From Paenibacillus polymyxa (lineage in GTDB: Bacteria; Bacillota; Bacilli; Paenibacillales; Paenibacillaceae), in contig NZ_JAGGNR010000018.1 of the NCBI RefSeq assembly GCF_018614975.1, positions 124,001 to 188,000 on the forward strand: DNA of 64,000 nt. The letters run 5' to 3'. The notes beneath the pieces are model-generated. The model was not told the DNA's origin. It ran no database searches and worked only from the letters and a program-made list of their open reading frames with translations. Of the stretch, positions 18,001-27,200 are shown one piece after another. The position numbers and the translations under genes were made by a program. Each line of letters starts with the position of its first letter. Positions within the stretch are counted from its first letter, which is position 1.

Positions 18001-18259
18001 CAAGGATCGTCTCTCCACTCTCCAGATGAAGCAGGTGAATGGACGCCGGGAACTTTGTCCCATCCTTCTCGCTACGGCCTGTCAGCTCCGCTGGAGCGTC
18101 ATAGACACAGTAGGGGTGAAGTACTTTTTTGATAAAAGAAGGGTCCAGTCCCGGCGATGCCGCAACCGTATCGAACCCCTCCGTTGTGCGAAACACCCCG
18201 CGCCGCTCTCGGGTATACAGCTGTTGTTCAATGGGCGGGGTTACGGAAGAACGCATCAT
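15065..18259 (-). CDS. Large GTPase-associated membrane protein (GAP1-like), last gene of the tubulin/vWA cluster
   Basis: 1064 residues. The N-terminus (IEQQLYTRERRGVFRTTEGF, DTVAASPGLDPSFIKKVLHP) resembles the N-terminal domain of GTPase-associated protein 1 (GAP1), known from gene neighbourhoods with double-GTPase proteins; I recall this family rather than having searched for it. A long helical middle follows. One membrane helix (LFGLILLILILGIAGGTYAW) lies near residue 815, then an extracellular segment with a Ser/Thr/Asp-rich low-complexity linker (about 910-1010) and a final folded stretch. The start ATG at 18259 overlaps the TGA of the GTPase gene as ATGA, so the two are translationally coupled and probably work together. 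Topology: a big cytoplasmic part and a small surface part. Confidence 0.7.
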   Translation of the reverse strand: MMRSSVTPPIEQQLYTRERRGVFRTTEGFDTVAASPGLDPSFIKKVLHPYCVYDAPAELTGRSEKDGTKFPASIHLLHLESGETILGQNVYQAADFTGLRSAFFAHNYVLSPERSEEQMKQGGWLDAVFATSYDIEQGTVLPALAELPISPGRGPDSSPGQMLSALKMNEVLFKRLLYAVMQSVATRRKVYIALDLPAEEVTPGAKGLLRLLYTALPYAFRRQLGFMTFAKEPQAKKGIHIQFVERGTLRPKDRNTEKDFTFDLVSGRVTHADASVAKLPYAEFALALLQEPGAAHAFYTFADEMLSGMEPGRELSIEAYGELAVFYGLEQGMEDLYLDNKSHVLSGLLTYLKPEGGAKQRSRLNELFLTLLSRELDSVKRENVPEEAVAARIGEYFSVASPVVQSRIVDYFIYGVNNARAQKRMRAVQELYAVLDRDPQLNRAFFDKVLANESLTKLLFEPYLDNQLKRTESAAHVVEVIRRWVTSHPSAIHYSFLQERTASELRERLCSAPNPVQSANEALQRVSVLDRVSVEDTYDTGIKARIGQSESTARPNRKGGSPSASQDPAYQEELTRLADKLAYVINLFMIQDLDLDRVNREQLLSIDILQHGNEVRDWAARQGSDVSARTNMMLAARAWLSGEGNEKEALEALSLAERNELQRWTRRWLAGELQTHPGIAAYEALPMAFYRGGSGSNRLDYSGLIEFIRTNASRAEGLYPFFEWSGDHRMFVRGSNAHKGYADAIVAYFEAHDREAFKSKSAFKPYYARASKTMKPVYDRAKTELSSPLVRMLTGKRKNLFGLILLILILGIAGGTYAWMKDSVEPPAASPPSTQEPVIPAEPEVQLAEQIAYMIPASEQEGTESPAQLVIRFRNDTGSTEFEQGKLQLTMKDGSTQELDTTGKWESFNRNEEPDTQDPSDGSSGSTSEGSTDGASAGDVGNTEQTEDGDQQADPSTSGDSASDSATDTTTDTGTNASSNAASGHPDQGTDSDQATGSRSPDTSVSNEEDATTPAQMSIGEVDRLYPYGLQIDLPADVDAESIASVQSTQGGMTVIQLMPKPKL

Positions 18260-19515
18260 CCCACTCTCCCCTCAATGTACTTCAGCTTGTACAATAGCCA
18301 TAAGAAGGGTTCATCCACGCGGATCGGACTAACCACACCCTGCAATTTCATATCCACCGGATTGCTGCCCAGCGCAGATACTGCGAAATAGGCTGTATCC
18401 TTGAAGTACACATCCATCGTGCCCTTGAACGGACGGTCCACCTTCTCGATAAAACGCCGGATTTCCCCGTCGATATTCTCGAACTCAGTTAGGTCGAACC
18501 AATCGCGGTGAACCATGTTGCGGAATACGTTACTGTTGGATTTGATATAATCCCCCTCTTCATCCTTGAGGGAATGCAGCATGTCGCTTTTCGTGAGCAC
18601 AACGGCCGTTGGAATATTGGTCTTGGCTTTGTCCTGATACGCGATAAAATCACCGAACATCGTGAGCACCACATCGCGCGGCTCATCGTATCTTGGTGTC
18701 CACTCTCCCGGCTCGTTGCCGAGGTTAATGCGAATTTTGTCCCGAATCGAACGAATCTGAAGCGGGTCCACCATGAACAGAATACCTGCCGAGTTCTTGA
18801 TGTGCTGCCCGTGAAGTCCAAGATAATCCTGCTCCACCATACCTTCACCTGCGACGTCAAAGAACACCAGGGTTAGCGGCGCTTTATCCTCATCCTTGAA
18901 CACAAACTGGAAGATAAACGGCTCCTGGAGTTTCTCCTTCTGCGTGGAATCCAGCAGATCGCCCCGTTCGAACAGCGGTTCTTCATAATCCGCACGGAAC
19001 CGGCGGCTGATCTCCGCATTCAGTGGCATGCAAGCCGCGTCAAAATGATCGGCCGTATAATGCTGCAACGTATGGATCAATGAAGTCATGTAGACGGATT
19101 TACCTACTTGGGATGCACCAATGATGGAAATGATATTGCTCGGTGCTTTACCTGCTGTAACAGGTAGCTCGTTATGACACTGCGGACACAGCCGGCGGCG
19201 TGTAACGACACCATACCGATCGTTCAGACCCATCACGATGTTATCCGAATAAATCCGATGTTCCTCCGGTACATCATGCGGGGCCAGCACAGCCTCCATA
19301 TCAAATACCGTGTCAAGTCCAAATCGTTCGCGGTATCGATTCAACTTTGCATCTTCCCCAAGTGCGTAGTCCTCATCATCATCGCGGTGATGGGCGGCGC
19401 GGAACACCACCTCTTCCGGTGAAAACCTGCTGAAACAATAAGGGCATACAATATCGTAAAACAGCGGACGTTCCTCCGGCTGTTGTCTCTTCAAAAACCG
19501 ACTAAAAAAGCTCAT
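18256..19515 (-). CDS. P-loop GTPase with N-terminal zinc-ribbon-like Cys pairs (double-GTPase/TRAFAC type)
   Basis: 419 residues; start ATG at 19515 with GGGGAGGGGAG upstream (the frame open to 19521 begins with GTG inside the same region). Two Cys pairs, CPYC (about 24-27) and CPQC (about 110-113), suggest a split zinc ribbon. The P-loop is IIGASQVGKSVYMTSL (about 131-146), switch II is VFFDVAGEGM, and the base-specificity motif is VLTKSDM, so it should bind GTP. It fits the DO-GTPase group that co-occurs with GAP1 proteins; the family name is from memory. It has no membrane helix and is probably cytoplasmic, acting on or with the downstream GAP1-like protein, to which it is coupled by an ATGA overlap. 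Confidence 0.75.
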   Translation of the reverse strand: MSFFSRFLKRQQPEERPLFYDIVCPYCFSRFSPEEVVFRAAHHRDDDEDYALGEDAKLNRYRERFGLDTVFDMEAVLAPHDVPEEHRIYSDNIVMGLNDRYGVVTRRRLCPQCHNELPVTAGKAPSNIISIIGASQVGKSVYMTSLIHTLQHYTADHFDAACMPLNAEISRRFRADYEEPLFERGDLLDSTQKEKLQEPFIFQFVFKDEDKAPLTLVFFDVAGEGMVEQDYLGLHGQHIKNSAGILFMVDPLQIRSIRDKIRINLGNEPGEWTPRYDEPRDVVLTMFGDFIAYQDKAKTNIPTAVVLTKSDMLHSLKDEEGDYIKSNSNVFRNMVHRDWFDLTEFENIDGEIRRFIEKVDRPFKGTMDVYFKDTAYFAVSALGSNPVDMKLQGVVSPIRVDEPFLWLLYKLKYIEGRVG

Positions 19516-19551
19516 AACCACTCCCCTCCCCTGATCAGTCAGACTAAGGTG

Positions 19552-19593
19552 ATTACACTTGCACTACGATGACAGAGTAACCTTCCAATCGCT
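19552..19593. repeat. Partial copy of a dispersed intergenic repeat
   Basis: This 42-bp stretch matches 27685-27727 at nearly every base (shared CGATGACAGAGTAACCTT core, a few substitutions and one gap). Both copies lie between genes of the same cluster. Confidence 0.75.
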
Positions 19594-19604
19594 AGTCCAA
19601 CTAT

Positions 19605-20252
19605 CTAGTCTGATATAAGCCGATAGGCGGCTCCATATTTCGGTCCGTCGGTGAAGAATAATCGCACATAATCATTCTTGGCGACTTCAACGGGCGGCAT
19701 CTCATTTCTTCCGGGAGCAAAATCACTCACAAAAGGATACACCGTACCATCTTCTTTATTCAGCGGAACTCCGCCCTGCTTGCGAACATAACAGAGGGCT
19801 TCCTTTGGAACAGGTACTTCCGCTGTGACGGTGATCAATACACTTTTTCGTTTCTGAAAAAAGCCGCTCTTGTAGCGAATGGAAAAGCGGATGTCCGCCT
19901 TCCCTGCGCTTGCGATCACCATGTTGTCCTCGTCTCGTTGACGGATCAGCACAGGTCCGTCTTCCTCCATCTGACATATATACACCGTGTACTTGATGGC
20001 ACCAAAACCTGTGACCCGATCCGTGTAACCATTGCTCGCCTTATATTCCTCTCTCGTGTACAGCTTCAGCTTGCCCTGTGCAGGCTCTTCACCGTTACGA
20101 TCATCGCTCATCATATCCAGCTCTAACCGCTCCACATACACTGCCTCCACCCGTTCCGGCCAGAGCCAGCGAAGTGTATAACGTCCTTCGTCCACCGCAA
20201 GTGTCAGTTTTCGAATCAAGGGTGTCGAAGGGTCTGCATCCGTAAACCGCAT
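19605..20252 (-). CDS. Unrecognised protein of the tubulin/vWA cluster, 215 residues
   Basis: The start is ATG at 20252 (MRFTDADPS), with GGGAGG 9 bases upstream; the longer open frame to 20393 would overlap the preceding vWA gene and is rejected. The sequence has no signal peptide or membrane helix and alternates charged and hydrophobic residues in a way that suggests a beta-rich fold (for example ADIRFSIRYKSGFF and VLITVTAEVPVP). I do not recognise a family. The previous gene's stop is 19 bp before this start, and the GTPase gene follows 89 bp after, so it is part of the operon. A soluble adaptor between the vWA membrane protein and the GTPase is possible, but that is only inference. Confidence 0.7.
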   Translation of the reverse strand: MRFTDADPSTPLIRKLTLAVDEGRYTLRWLWPERVEAVYVERLELDMMSDDRNGEEPAQGKLKLYTREEYKASNGYTDRVTGFGAIKYTVYICQMEEDGPVLIRQRDEDNMVIASAGKADIRFSIRYKSGFFQKRKSVLITVTAEVPVPKEALCYVRKQGGVPLNKEDGTVYPFVSDFAPGRNEMPPVEVAKNDYVRLFFTDGPKYGAAYRLISD

Positions 20253-20271
20253 TTCCACTGACCTCCCGACG

Positions 20272-21555
20272 TTAGAATCCTTTGCTGCGTGTATCTCTTG
20301 GTCTCTGACCAAACCCTTCGGCAGAAGAAGTTCCGCCGCCAGCTTCACGGCGACCCCTGCTCTTCCGCGGCGTGTTCTCCTTAATGGGGACAATCCAGGA
20401 GAACAGGGTCAGTACGCCAGACAAGATGAGCATCGCACCAAGACGTACGAATGTATCCCCCACGTTCGAACCGTCGAGGCCCCATTCCAGCAGCAACCCT
20501 GCCAGCAGACCCGACACCGCACCACCAATACCAAAGCTGAGCGCGAGATGACGGTTATCAAACACCAATCCGAGTGATACACCCAGCGCAACTCCAATTA
20601 GCAGCATGGCTCCTACACGGAAGATCGCCAGATACGTGCTGTGTTCCATCATTCCTGTACGCTCCGTCACCAGTGTCCGTTCATCAATCGTATCGTAGAT
20701 CTGCTGGAATGCCAGATTCAGACCACCGGAATCCGGTACATCATAGTACATGCCACCCGTTTGCTGGGCAATATTACGCAGAAGATCCGTTCCTGATGGG
20801 TCCACCAGACTGAGGCCGACTGTATTAATGGAAATCTGTTCGTTTTTATATTGGGACAAAATATCGGTCGTATCCGCTTCACTGAATCCATCGGATAACA
20901 AGATGACGACGGTACCGCGTTTCGGGTCCTGTTTGCCCTGAATCTGCTCCATGCCTTCCCGCAGCACGGCATCAAAATTGGTCCCACCCGAAGTTGTAAC
21001 AATGCCATCGATTTTGCTATAAACCTCATTCTTGGCCACTTCACTACCCAGCGCAATAAACGGTTGCAACAACTGCGGTTGGTCATCAAACGTAATGACC
21101 GCCACCTGTTTGTCGCTCTCCATTTGGCTGATCAGTGTCTTGGCCGCCTCGAAGCGTCCATTATCCGGGTCCGTATCGTTCATGCTGCCCGAGTTGTCAA
21201 TCATCAGTACGATGTCCTTCACTTGCTTCACACCGCCCGGATTGATCTGATACAACAATTGCAGGGCGAGTCCAACAACAAACAACAGAGCCAGTGTTGC
21301 CGGAACAAGCAGTTTCCACGACAGTCCCAGATATCGGAGCTTCCATGAAGCGCCATTCAGCTTGGGTGAGATCATCTCTGCGATCAAACAGAACAATCCA
21401 ACACTCAGCGCAAGTACGCCAAAGTATAATCCCAGCAGCAACAGACGTGGCATCTCCCCAAGCCATTGACGCAGCATGATTTCTCCTGCCGCAAAGCCCA
21501 CTGCCCCGCCAATCAGGCTGAACAGGACCAGGAGAAGATTAATTTTTCGCTGCAT
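20272..21555 (-). CDS. vWA-domain protein with membrane helices on both sides
   Basis: About 427 residues. Start: ATG at 21555 (MQRKINLLL) or GTG at 21561; GGAAAGG lies just upstream, and the longer frame to 21702 is not supported. Three N-terminal membrane helices are followed by a von Willebrand A domain with an intact metal site (DNSGSM, the Thr in TSGGTNFD, and SDGFSE). Three C-terminal helices and a basic, Arg-rich tail come next. The vWA domain follows an odd number of helices and is probably extracytoplasmic, while the tail would be cytoplasmic. An intact MIDAS implies metal-dependent binding of a partner, perhaps the other vWA protein or the cell wall. Gene order places it between the 816-residue protein and the small unknown protein. 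Confidence 0.85.
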   Translation of the reverse strand: MQRKINLLLVLFSLIGGAVGFAAGEIMLRQWLGEMPRLLLLGLYFGVLALSVGLFCLIAEMISPKLNGASWKLRYLGLSWKLLVPATLALLFVVGLALQLLYQINPGGVKQVKDIVLMIDNSGSMNDTDPDNGRFEAAKTLISQMESDKQVAVITFDDQPQLLQPFIALGSEVAKNEVYSKIDGIVTTSGGTNFDAVLREGMEQIQGKQDPKRGTVVILLSDGFSEADTTDILSQYKNEQISINTVGLSLVDPSGTDLLRNIAQQTGGMYYDVPDSGGLNLAFQQIYDTIDERTLVTERTGMMEHSTYLAIFRVGAMLLIGVALGVSLGLVFDNRHLALSFGIGGAVSGLLAGLLLEWGLDGSNVGDTFVRLGAMLILSGVLTLFSWIVPIKENTPRKSRGRREAGGGTSSAEGFGQRPRDTRSKGF

Positions 21556-21577
21556 GTCCACATGCATCCTTTCCAAT

Positions 21578-21594
21578 GCCCACCGGAAGTGGGC
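21578..21594 (-). other. Hairpin just upstream of the vWA gene ribosome site
   Basis: On the minus strand GCCCAC-TTCCG-GTGGGC forms a tight 6-bp stem with a 5-nt loop, ending 3 bases before the GGAAAGG ribosome site. It lies in a 245-bp gap inside the cluster that otherwise shows no gene. It could tune translation or stabilise a processed mRNA end. Confidence 0.45.
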
Positions 21595-21800
21595 TGAGTT
21601 AATACAAGATATCGGGTGACAAACATGTTCTAATTGCATCCTGCTCTGGACGGAGAACAGATGAACGTTAAAATCCATTGGAGACACGCAGCAACTGCAC
21701 AATCATTCACATTGAACTGCACTGTGCCCATTCCAAGGATACGTGCATTCTGTACCTCCCTTCCATCCATAAGGCACACCATTAAACACAGCCTACAATT

Positions 21801-24251
21801 CTATCGCATTGGCGAGAGCTTCTCAGCCAGACCTGCAGGGTGAAGCTCGTACCCATTCTCCGTATACGAATCATAATATACCTTGCCGTTCCGATACACC
21901 ATGAGATCCTCCAGATGGAAACCGCCCATCAGATTCAGCTTCTCTACACCACTGCTGCGTTCTTCATACACCACACCCAACTTGTAGATGCGTGACGTCT
22001 CTTCGGCGTGCGCCGCGTAGTCCATGAAAGCACTATGGTGGTCACCAAAGAAATACTTCTCTTCATACCGATGTTCCTGCGTATAATCGAATACCCGTAC
22101 CCGAACAACCGCCTGATCCTCCAGTGTGTGGTACAACCTGCGGAACAGATCATCCCGGGTTAATACGTCTTTGTCTCCGTAGGCAATCGTTACATTGGCT
22201 CGCTGCAACAGTTCTTCTTCAAATGGCAATCGCAGCGGCTCGGCCGTAAGCAGCAACGAGTGACATACCTCCATCAGACGTTTCAGCAGGCGGTCATCGC
22301 CTTCCGTTGCGAGTCGGTTCATGTCTCCCATGTAACGGTCCTCAAACCATACATCCCGTCCGCGCTTGGCTTCCAGGTCGATGATTAGCTCTTCCGTCAC
22401 TTTGCCGTAGTACTCCATCACGTTCTGGCCGATGTATTCATCCGCAGCGGCGATACTTTGGGCGGCTGTCTCTCGCAGTGTGCGTTCCAGAGCTTCAAGT
22501 GCTGCTGTGACGTGGCGACTGAAACGGTGAAGCTCTTCCATCTCCGTATCGTAGATGCGCAGCAGATGTAATTCATTTTCCAGTCGCAATAATTCTACCT
22601 TCGGTACATACACTCGCTCCAGCATGCAGTCAATCAGATTGCGAACATTCTGTTTATCACGGAACAAAGCCCGTTTGAACGACTGATCTTCCACCCGCTC
22701 TTGCTGACGTTGCTCTAGCAGAGCACGTGCCGATTCAAGCTGCATCGATTTATCCCGAATCAGTCCGAGCAGCGCTTCACGTACACTGCCAGGCTCACTG
22801 TCACTCCAGGCTGCCCACTGGAAGAAACCGACCTCTGGATGCTCCGCGCGGGATTGTTCGGCCTGACGCCGCAAAGAGCCGCCAGAACTGCGCTCGCGCA
22901 CACGCTCTTCAACAAGACGGACGACGTTATCACGGAAGTACGCTTCAGCGCCTTGTCCGAACAATGCTCTCTCCGCTTCACGCAGCGAGAGCGGCTTCAG
23001 ATCGGAGAAACTGACATTATGCGTCATGATGCCGCTCATGCCACTAACCAGATCTTCACTCGGCAGCAGACCTTCGACCTTGCGCTCCACCGAGGCCGCG
23101 TCCAATCCGAAGAAAGCAAGCTTGTCCTTGATGCTCCAATCCGGCTCCTGCCGCATGCGTGCGAGTAGATACCGATACATATGATATAACACCGCTAGTG
23201 CTATCGGCTTGTTTGGCCGCCTGATCTCGGCAAAACCCGCACTTGCATAACCATGCTGATCAGAGGTGGTGCGAATATTGTTTTTAAAGGATGTATTGTT
23301 GTACGTGTTCGCTCCCGTACTTGAAACGCTGCCCAAGTGATCTGCATCCTGCTTCCGGTTCTTCAGCAGGCAGATTCGGCAGATGATCTCGGCATTCTCG
23401 ATCCAGCCACCGGGAACGCCAGTTCCACGCTCATTTTTGTCGGACAACAGATATACAAGATCAAATAACGGTGACGCGGGATGTGTAACAGGAATGGAGA
23501 TCCCATCCTCCGTCACCAGCAGATTACCGCTGAACGTGTAGTCCAGCGACTGCATATAATCCAGCTCCCTTAGAAAAGCAAGACCTGCTGCGCTGGCATA
23601 CCCGAAGGAATCCACCTGTTCCATCTCGCTGACCAATACATGCAGATCCGTCTGCACCGACTTGAAGGCTTGGGACAAAATGGTCTCCGTCAGCTTGGTA
23701 AGCTCTGGCAACAATACATTCAGCGGATCATCCGCCCTGGTTACCACCGTAACGTAAATCCGATCAAATGACGAGTACAGCCGTCCATATTCGGCAATTC
23801 GGTTACTGACCCGCCGCAGCGTACGATTCAGATCGTAGAGCGCCTGATCCGACTCATGGAAACTGCGATGCACATCCTTGCGCCGTGTTTTGGACGGTCG
23901 CTCCTTCTGCCCAGTGGACAGGGGTAAGCGGTGCAGAGTTACCTGACCGTCGTCACCGGATGAGCTATCACTCTTCGTTTCACCCGGGGATGTTTCCTGA
24001 TCTTCCGTCCCGATCTGAACGTAGACCACACCGTCTCCGTTATCCCATTTCAGCCGATTGATCTCCCGCACAGCAGACACGGCAGGTGCAACCAGATCAC
24101 CTACGAACAGAAACAAGGCCGGGTAATGGATGCTGCTGCGTCCATCACCCAGGCTGCCTTGGCGCTCCTGCTCTGTTGCGTACTGTACCGCGTACTTCTC
24201 CAGATCGCGCTTCAGGGTATTGTTCGAGCCTAACTCCATCCCGGCAGCCAT
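21801..24251 (-). CDS. Large unrecognised cytoplasmic protein of the tubulin/vWA cluster, 816 residues
   Basis: The start at 24251 is 2 bp after the tubulin-like gene stop, with an AAGG site inside that gene's end, so it is co-expressed. No signal peptide or membrane helix is seen. The N-terminal 270 residues alternate beta-strand-like segments (HYPALFLFVGDLVAPAVSAV, RIYVTVVTRADDP, TDLHVLVSEMEQVDS) in a Rossmann-like pattern, but I find no clear P-loop. A polar helical region (about 480-640) with long Arg/Glu/Gln-rich stretches probably forms coiled coils. It is equal in position and size to a partner of the tubulin-like protein, and a scaffold or regulator role is inferred only from context. 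Confidence 0.7.
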   Translation of the reverse strand: MAAGMELGSNNTLKRDLEKYAVQYATEQERQGSLGDGRSSIHYPALFLFVGDLVAPAVSAVREINRLKWDNGDGVVYVQIGTEDQETSPGETKSDSSSGDDGQVTLHRLPLSTGQKERPSKTRRKDVHRSFHESDQALYDLNRTLRRVSNRIAEYGRLYSSFDRIYVTVVTRADDPLNVLLPELTKLTETILSQAFKSVQTDLHVLVSEMEQVDSFGYASAAGLAFLRELDYMQSLDYTFSGNLLVTEDGISIPVTHPASPLFDLVYLLSDKNERGTGVPGGWIENAEIICRICLLKNRKQDADHLGSVSSTGANTYNNTSFKNNIRTTSDQHGYASAGFAEIRRPNKPIALAVLYHMYRYLLARMRQEPDWSIKDKLAFFGLDAASVERKVEGLLPSEDLVSGMSGIMTHNVSFSDLKPLSLREAERALFGQGAEAYFRDNVVRLVEERVRERSSGGSLRRQAEQSRAEHPEVGFFQWAAWSDSEPGSVREALLGLIRDKSMQLESARALLEQRQQERVEDQSFKRALFRDKQNVRNLIDCMLERVYVPKVELLRLENELHLLRIYDTEMEELHRFSRHVTAALEALERTLRETAAQSIAAADEYIGQNVMEYYGKVTEELIIDLEAKRGRDVWFEDRYMGDMNRLATEGDDRLLKRLMEVCHSLLLTAEPLRLPFEEELLQRANVTIAYGDKDVLTRDDLFRRLYHTLEDQAVVRVRVFDYTQEHRYEEKYFFGDHHSAFMDYAAHAEETSRIYKLGVVYEERSSGVEKLNLMGGFHLEDLMVYRNGKVYYDSYTENGYELHPAGLAEKLSPMR

Positions 24252-24252
24252 C

Positions 24253-27200
24253 TTACTTCAGCCTTCTGCGAATGTCGTTCAGCTTCGACGACATCGTTCT
24301 ATAGAACTGATAGATGTCTTCCCCGTTCGCGAGTTCCACCCGCTCATACTCCAGACGATCGCGCGATTCCATGAACAGCGCAGCCAGATCATCCAGCTTT
24401 GTCAGCAGTGGGGTGATATCTTCTGAAGCCGTCAGATCATTATCCCGACGAGAGGCTTTACGCAGCAGTGTACTGCGGTCTTTTTCCGCCAGACCGCGGA
24501 AGTTGCCAAACACTTCATACTCGGCAAAGTTACGGCTCTTCATCAGGTTAGCGAATGGCTCCCATGCGTCTTCTTCCGGGTCACGGTCATAGACGTAGAG
24601 CGCACCTTTTTTGACGATGGTGTCGGTATATAGCGCTTCGATGAAGCGATCATACCACTGCTCTTCGTCCTGGTACTGGGCAAGAATGCCTTCGAGTTCG
24701 GCAACTTTGGCCGAGATGGCATTCATCTTTGCCAGTTCCTCACGTACGCGCGCGATTAGCTGCGGGGAGCGTACCAGGTTTTCTTTGGCCATATCTTCAT
24801 TAATACTGCCGAAAATATCCTTAACTCCCACACGAGGCAACCCTTCGGATTGCAGACGTTTCAGCTCGATCACGGCCCGCTTCACTTCGCCGAGGTTCGG
24901 CGTTGTGGACGTCAGACGCATGTCGTAGGCTCCCAGTTTGGCAGACAAATCAAACGCTTCTGTTGTCACAATCGCATACCGGTTGCTTGTATTCTCATCA
25001 ATGGATTTGGCCGTCACAATGTTGTAACCGAGCGCCTGCTCGAACTCGTTACGCACACGGGCGTTATACTGCTTCACGCGGGCGTTCTCGTACACATCTC
25101 CCCATGATTTCTCCGGAATCGGAGACGGCAGATAGGTCCAGTTGTTTTTCTCCGTTTGCACCAAGTGTCGACCAATGCCTTCTTTGTCCAAAATGGTACG
25201 TTCATAACTTTCCTCATATACTTTGAGCGGTGTATATACAAAGAGCGGTACCCCGTTGCGGGTATTCAGCCAGAAAATCCGGTTACGTACTTCACTTTCC
25301 TTGACCGTAAAATGAGATTTGCCCACCGCATTGTTCTGATAATTACGAATCCCTTTCAGAATGCCTGGCGCCTGTGCCGGTACCGATACAAATCCCCATG
25401 AAGGGAAATGCAGGCTGCCTGTACTGTTGCTCAGATTAAACACTGGAACGGCCTCATCATCCAACTTGCCAGCAATGAAACGTTCCACGAATTTCTCGAC
25501 CGACTCATCCTGACCGTATTTGATCACCAGGAAATCTTCCATGGAACGAGTAATCAGATCACCGAATTTCTCACTCAGGAAGTCAGAGATGGAGCTGACG
25601 ATATCAATCTCGTTTTCTTTCACCCACTGGCTGGAGTTCTCCAGCAATTCACGGGAGAAGTCGCGGATCAGATCATCCGTATCTCGCTTGTCCAGCAGCC
25701 CGTCCACCACACTGACGATATCCGGTACACTTACGACGTTCCAGTAATAAGTCTTGTTGCCTTTGTGATCGGCTTGTTCCTCGCCACGTGTCAACAGATC
25801 ACCGTTCTTCGCGAATATCGAGCTAAGGGCGTTCAGCGTCTCGGTAAATACGTTATAAATGCGGCTGTTCTCCTGGTTCAGCAACTCATACAGATCTTCA
25901 TAGAACTCGATCATCTGATCGTTGCGTTCCACGTCGGCGTGCAGCCAGTACTCATGAATTTTTGCTTCAATATAAGCATTCTTTTTCTTCTCTTTGGAGA
26001 CAAAAGCACTCTTCGCATCGCCCAGCTTCTCTTCGGACTGCTCCTGAGCTGCTTCAATATCTCGCGGAATGCGGAAGGCATTCTCACGCAGGGTTTCGAT
26101 GTACGACTGAATCATCTTCAGTACACAGAAGCCTTTTTCCGTATAAATTAGACGAGAGACATAGAACGGACCTTGTTCGGGATGCAAAAACATACGCCGG
26201 ATCTGTTCGGTGAACTGACCCGCAATCTCACCAGGCAGTTGTTTCTTCGCCTTGATATATTCTTCACGGGCACGCGCCAGGAAGTTCTGCTCCAGTTCGG
26301 TGTCCATATTCACAACCTGTGATTTCACCACGTTGCCATAGGATAGACGCTCACTGTTCTGATAACCAGGCAGCGGCTCTGGCACGCGCGCTTCAAAGGA
26401 CTTGACCACACTTTCGAGATCAATGCCCAGCTTGCGGGCAAACTTCTCGGTATCCTCCTGGTTTGGCGCTTTGGAGAACATGGTGTTCATTTTGTCGAAC
26501 ATGCGATACGCCAGATACGTGGTCATCTCTTCAATCGGCAGTACAGCCGAAGATGCACCAATGATGTTGTAATCATAGTTAGCCGGGTACACCTTGTTCA
26601 TCTGTGCGATGTTGGTGCGAATGTTGCTGATATAGTCATGGATTGCGAACTCCTCACCCGACTGCTTCTCCTCACTTGCCATGAAGTTGGTAATGTTCTC
26701 GGCCGTGACGTTCATGCAGTAATCGTAGGCGTTCTCCAGCAGTTTGCCTTCGGTATTCGTCGCTGAGATCAGATGACACAGGTTAAATGGTGGCAGTGGT
26801 GAGTTAACCGTTAAAATATTACCGTACTTCTGTGTGAACCGCTCACCGCGGCTATCCACGTTCATCCAGTAATCCAGCTCTTTGAGCGCAGCATATCCGT
26901 TCTTGCGAATGTATTCACGCGTGTGTTCGCTCAAGCTTTTGTTGGACAGATTCACGTCCGGCGTGAACAGATATCCAAGCGTATTGACGCGGTCAATCCC
27001 GGCAGAACCGTGATCACGTTCGATAATACCGCGCACGATATAGGATATATCGAGGAAACAGCCGCTGCCTGTACCGCCGGACAGTCCTGTCAGCAGAAAC
27101 ACCATCAGTTTTTTGTTGGTGCCTACGGATAAGGTTTTGATCTTTTTGTCGATGGCCTGCACGACCTGATTAATCTTCGTGAACAGCAGTAGACGTCCAG

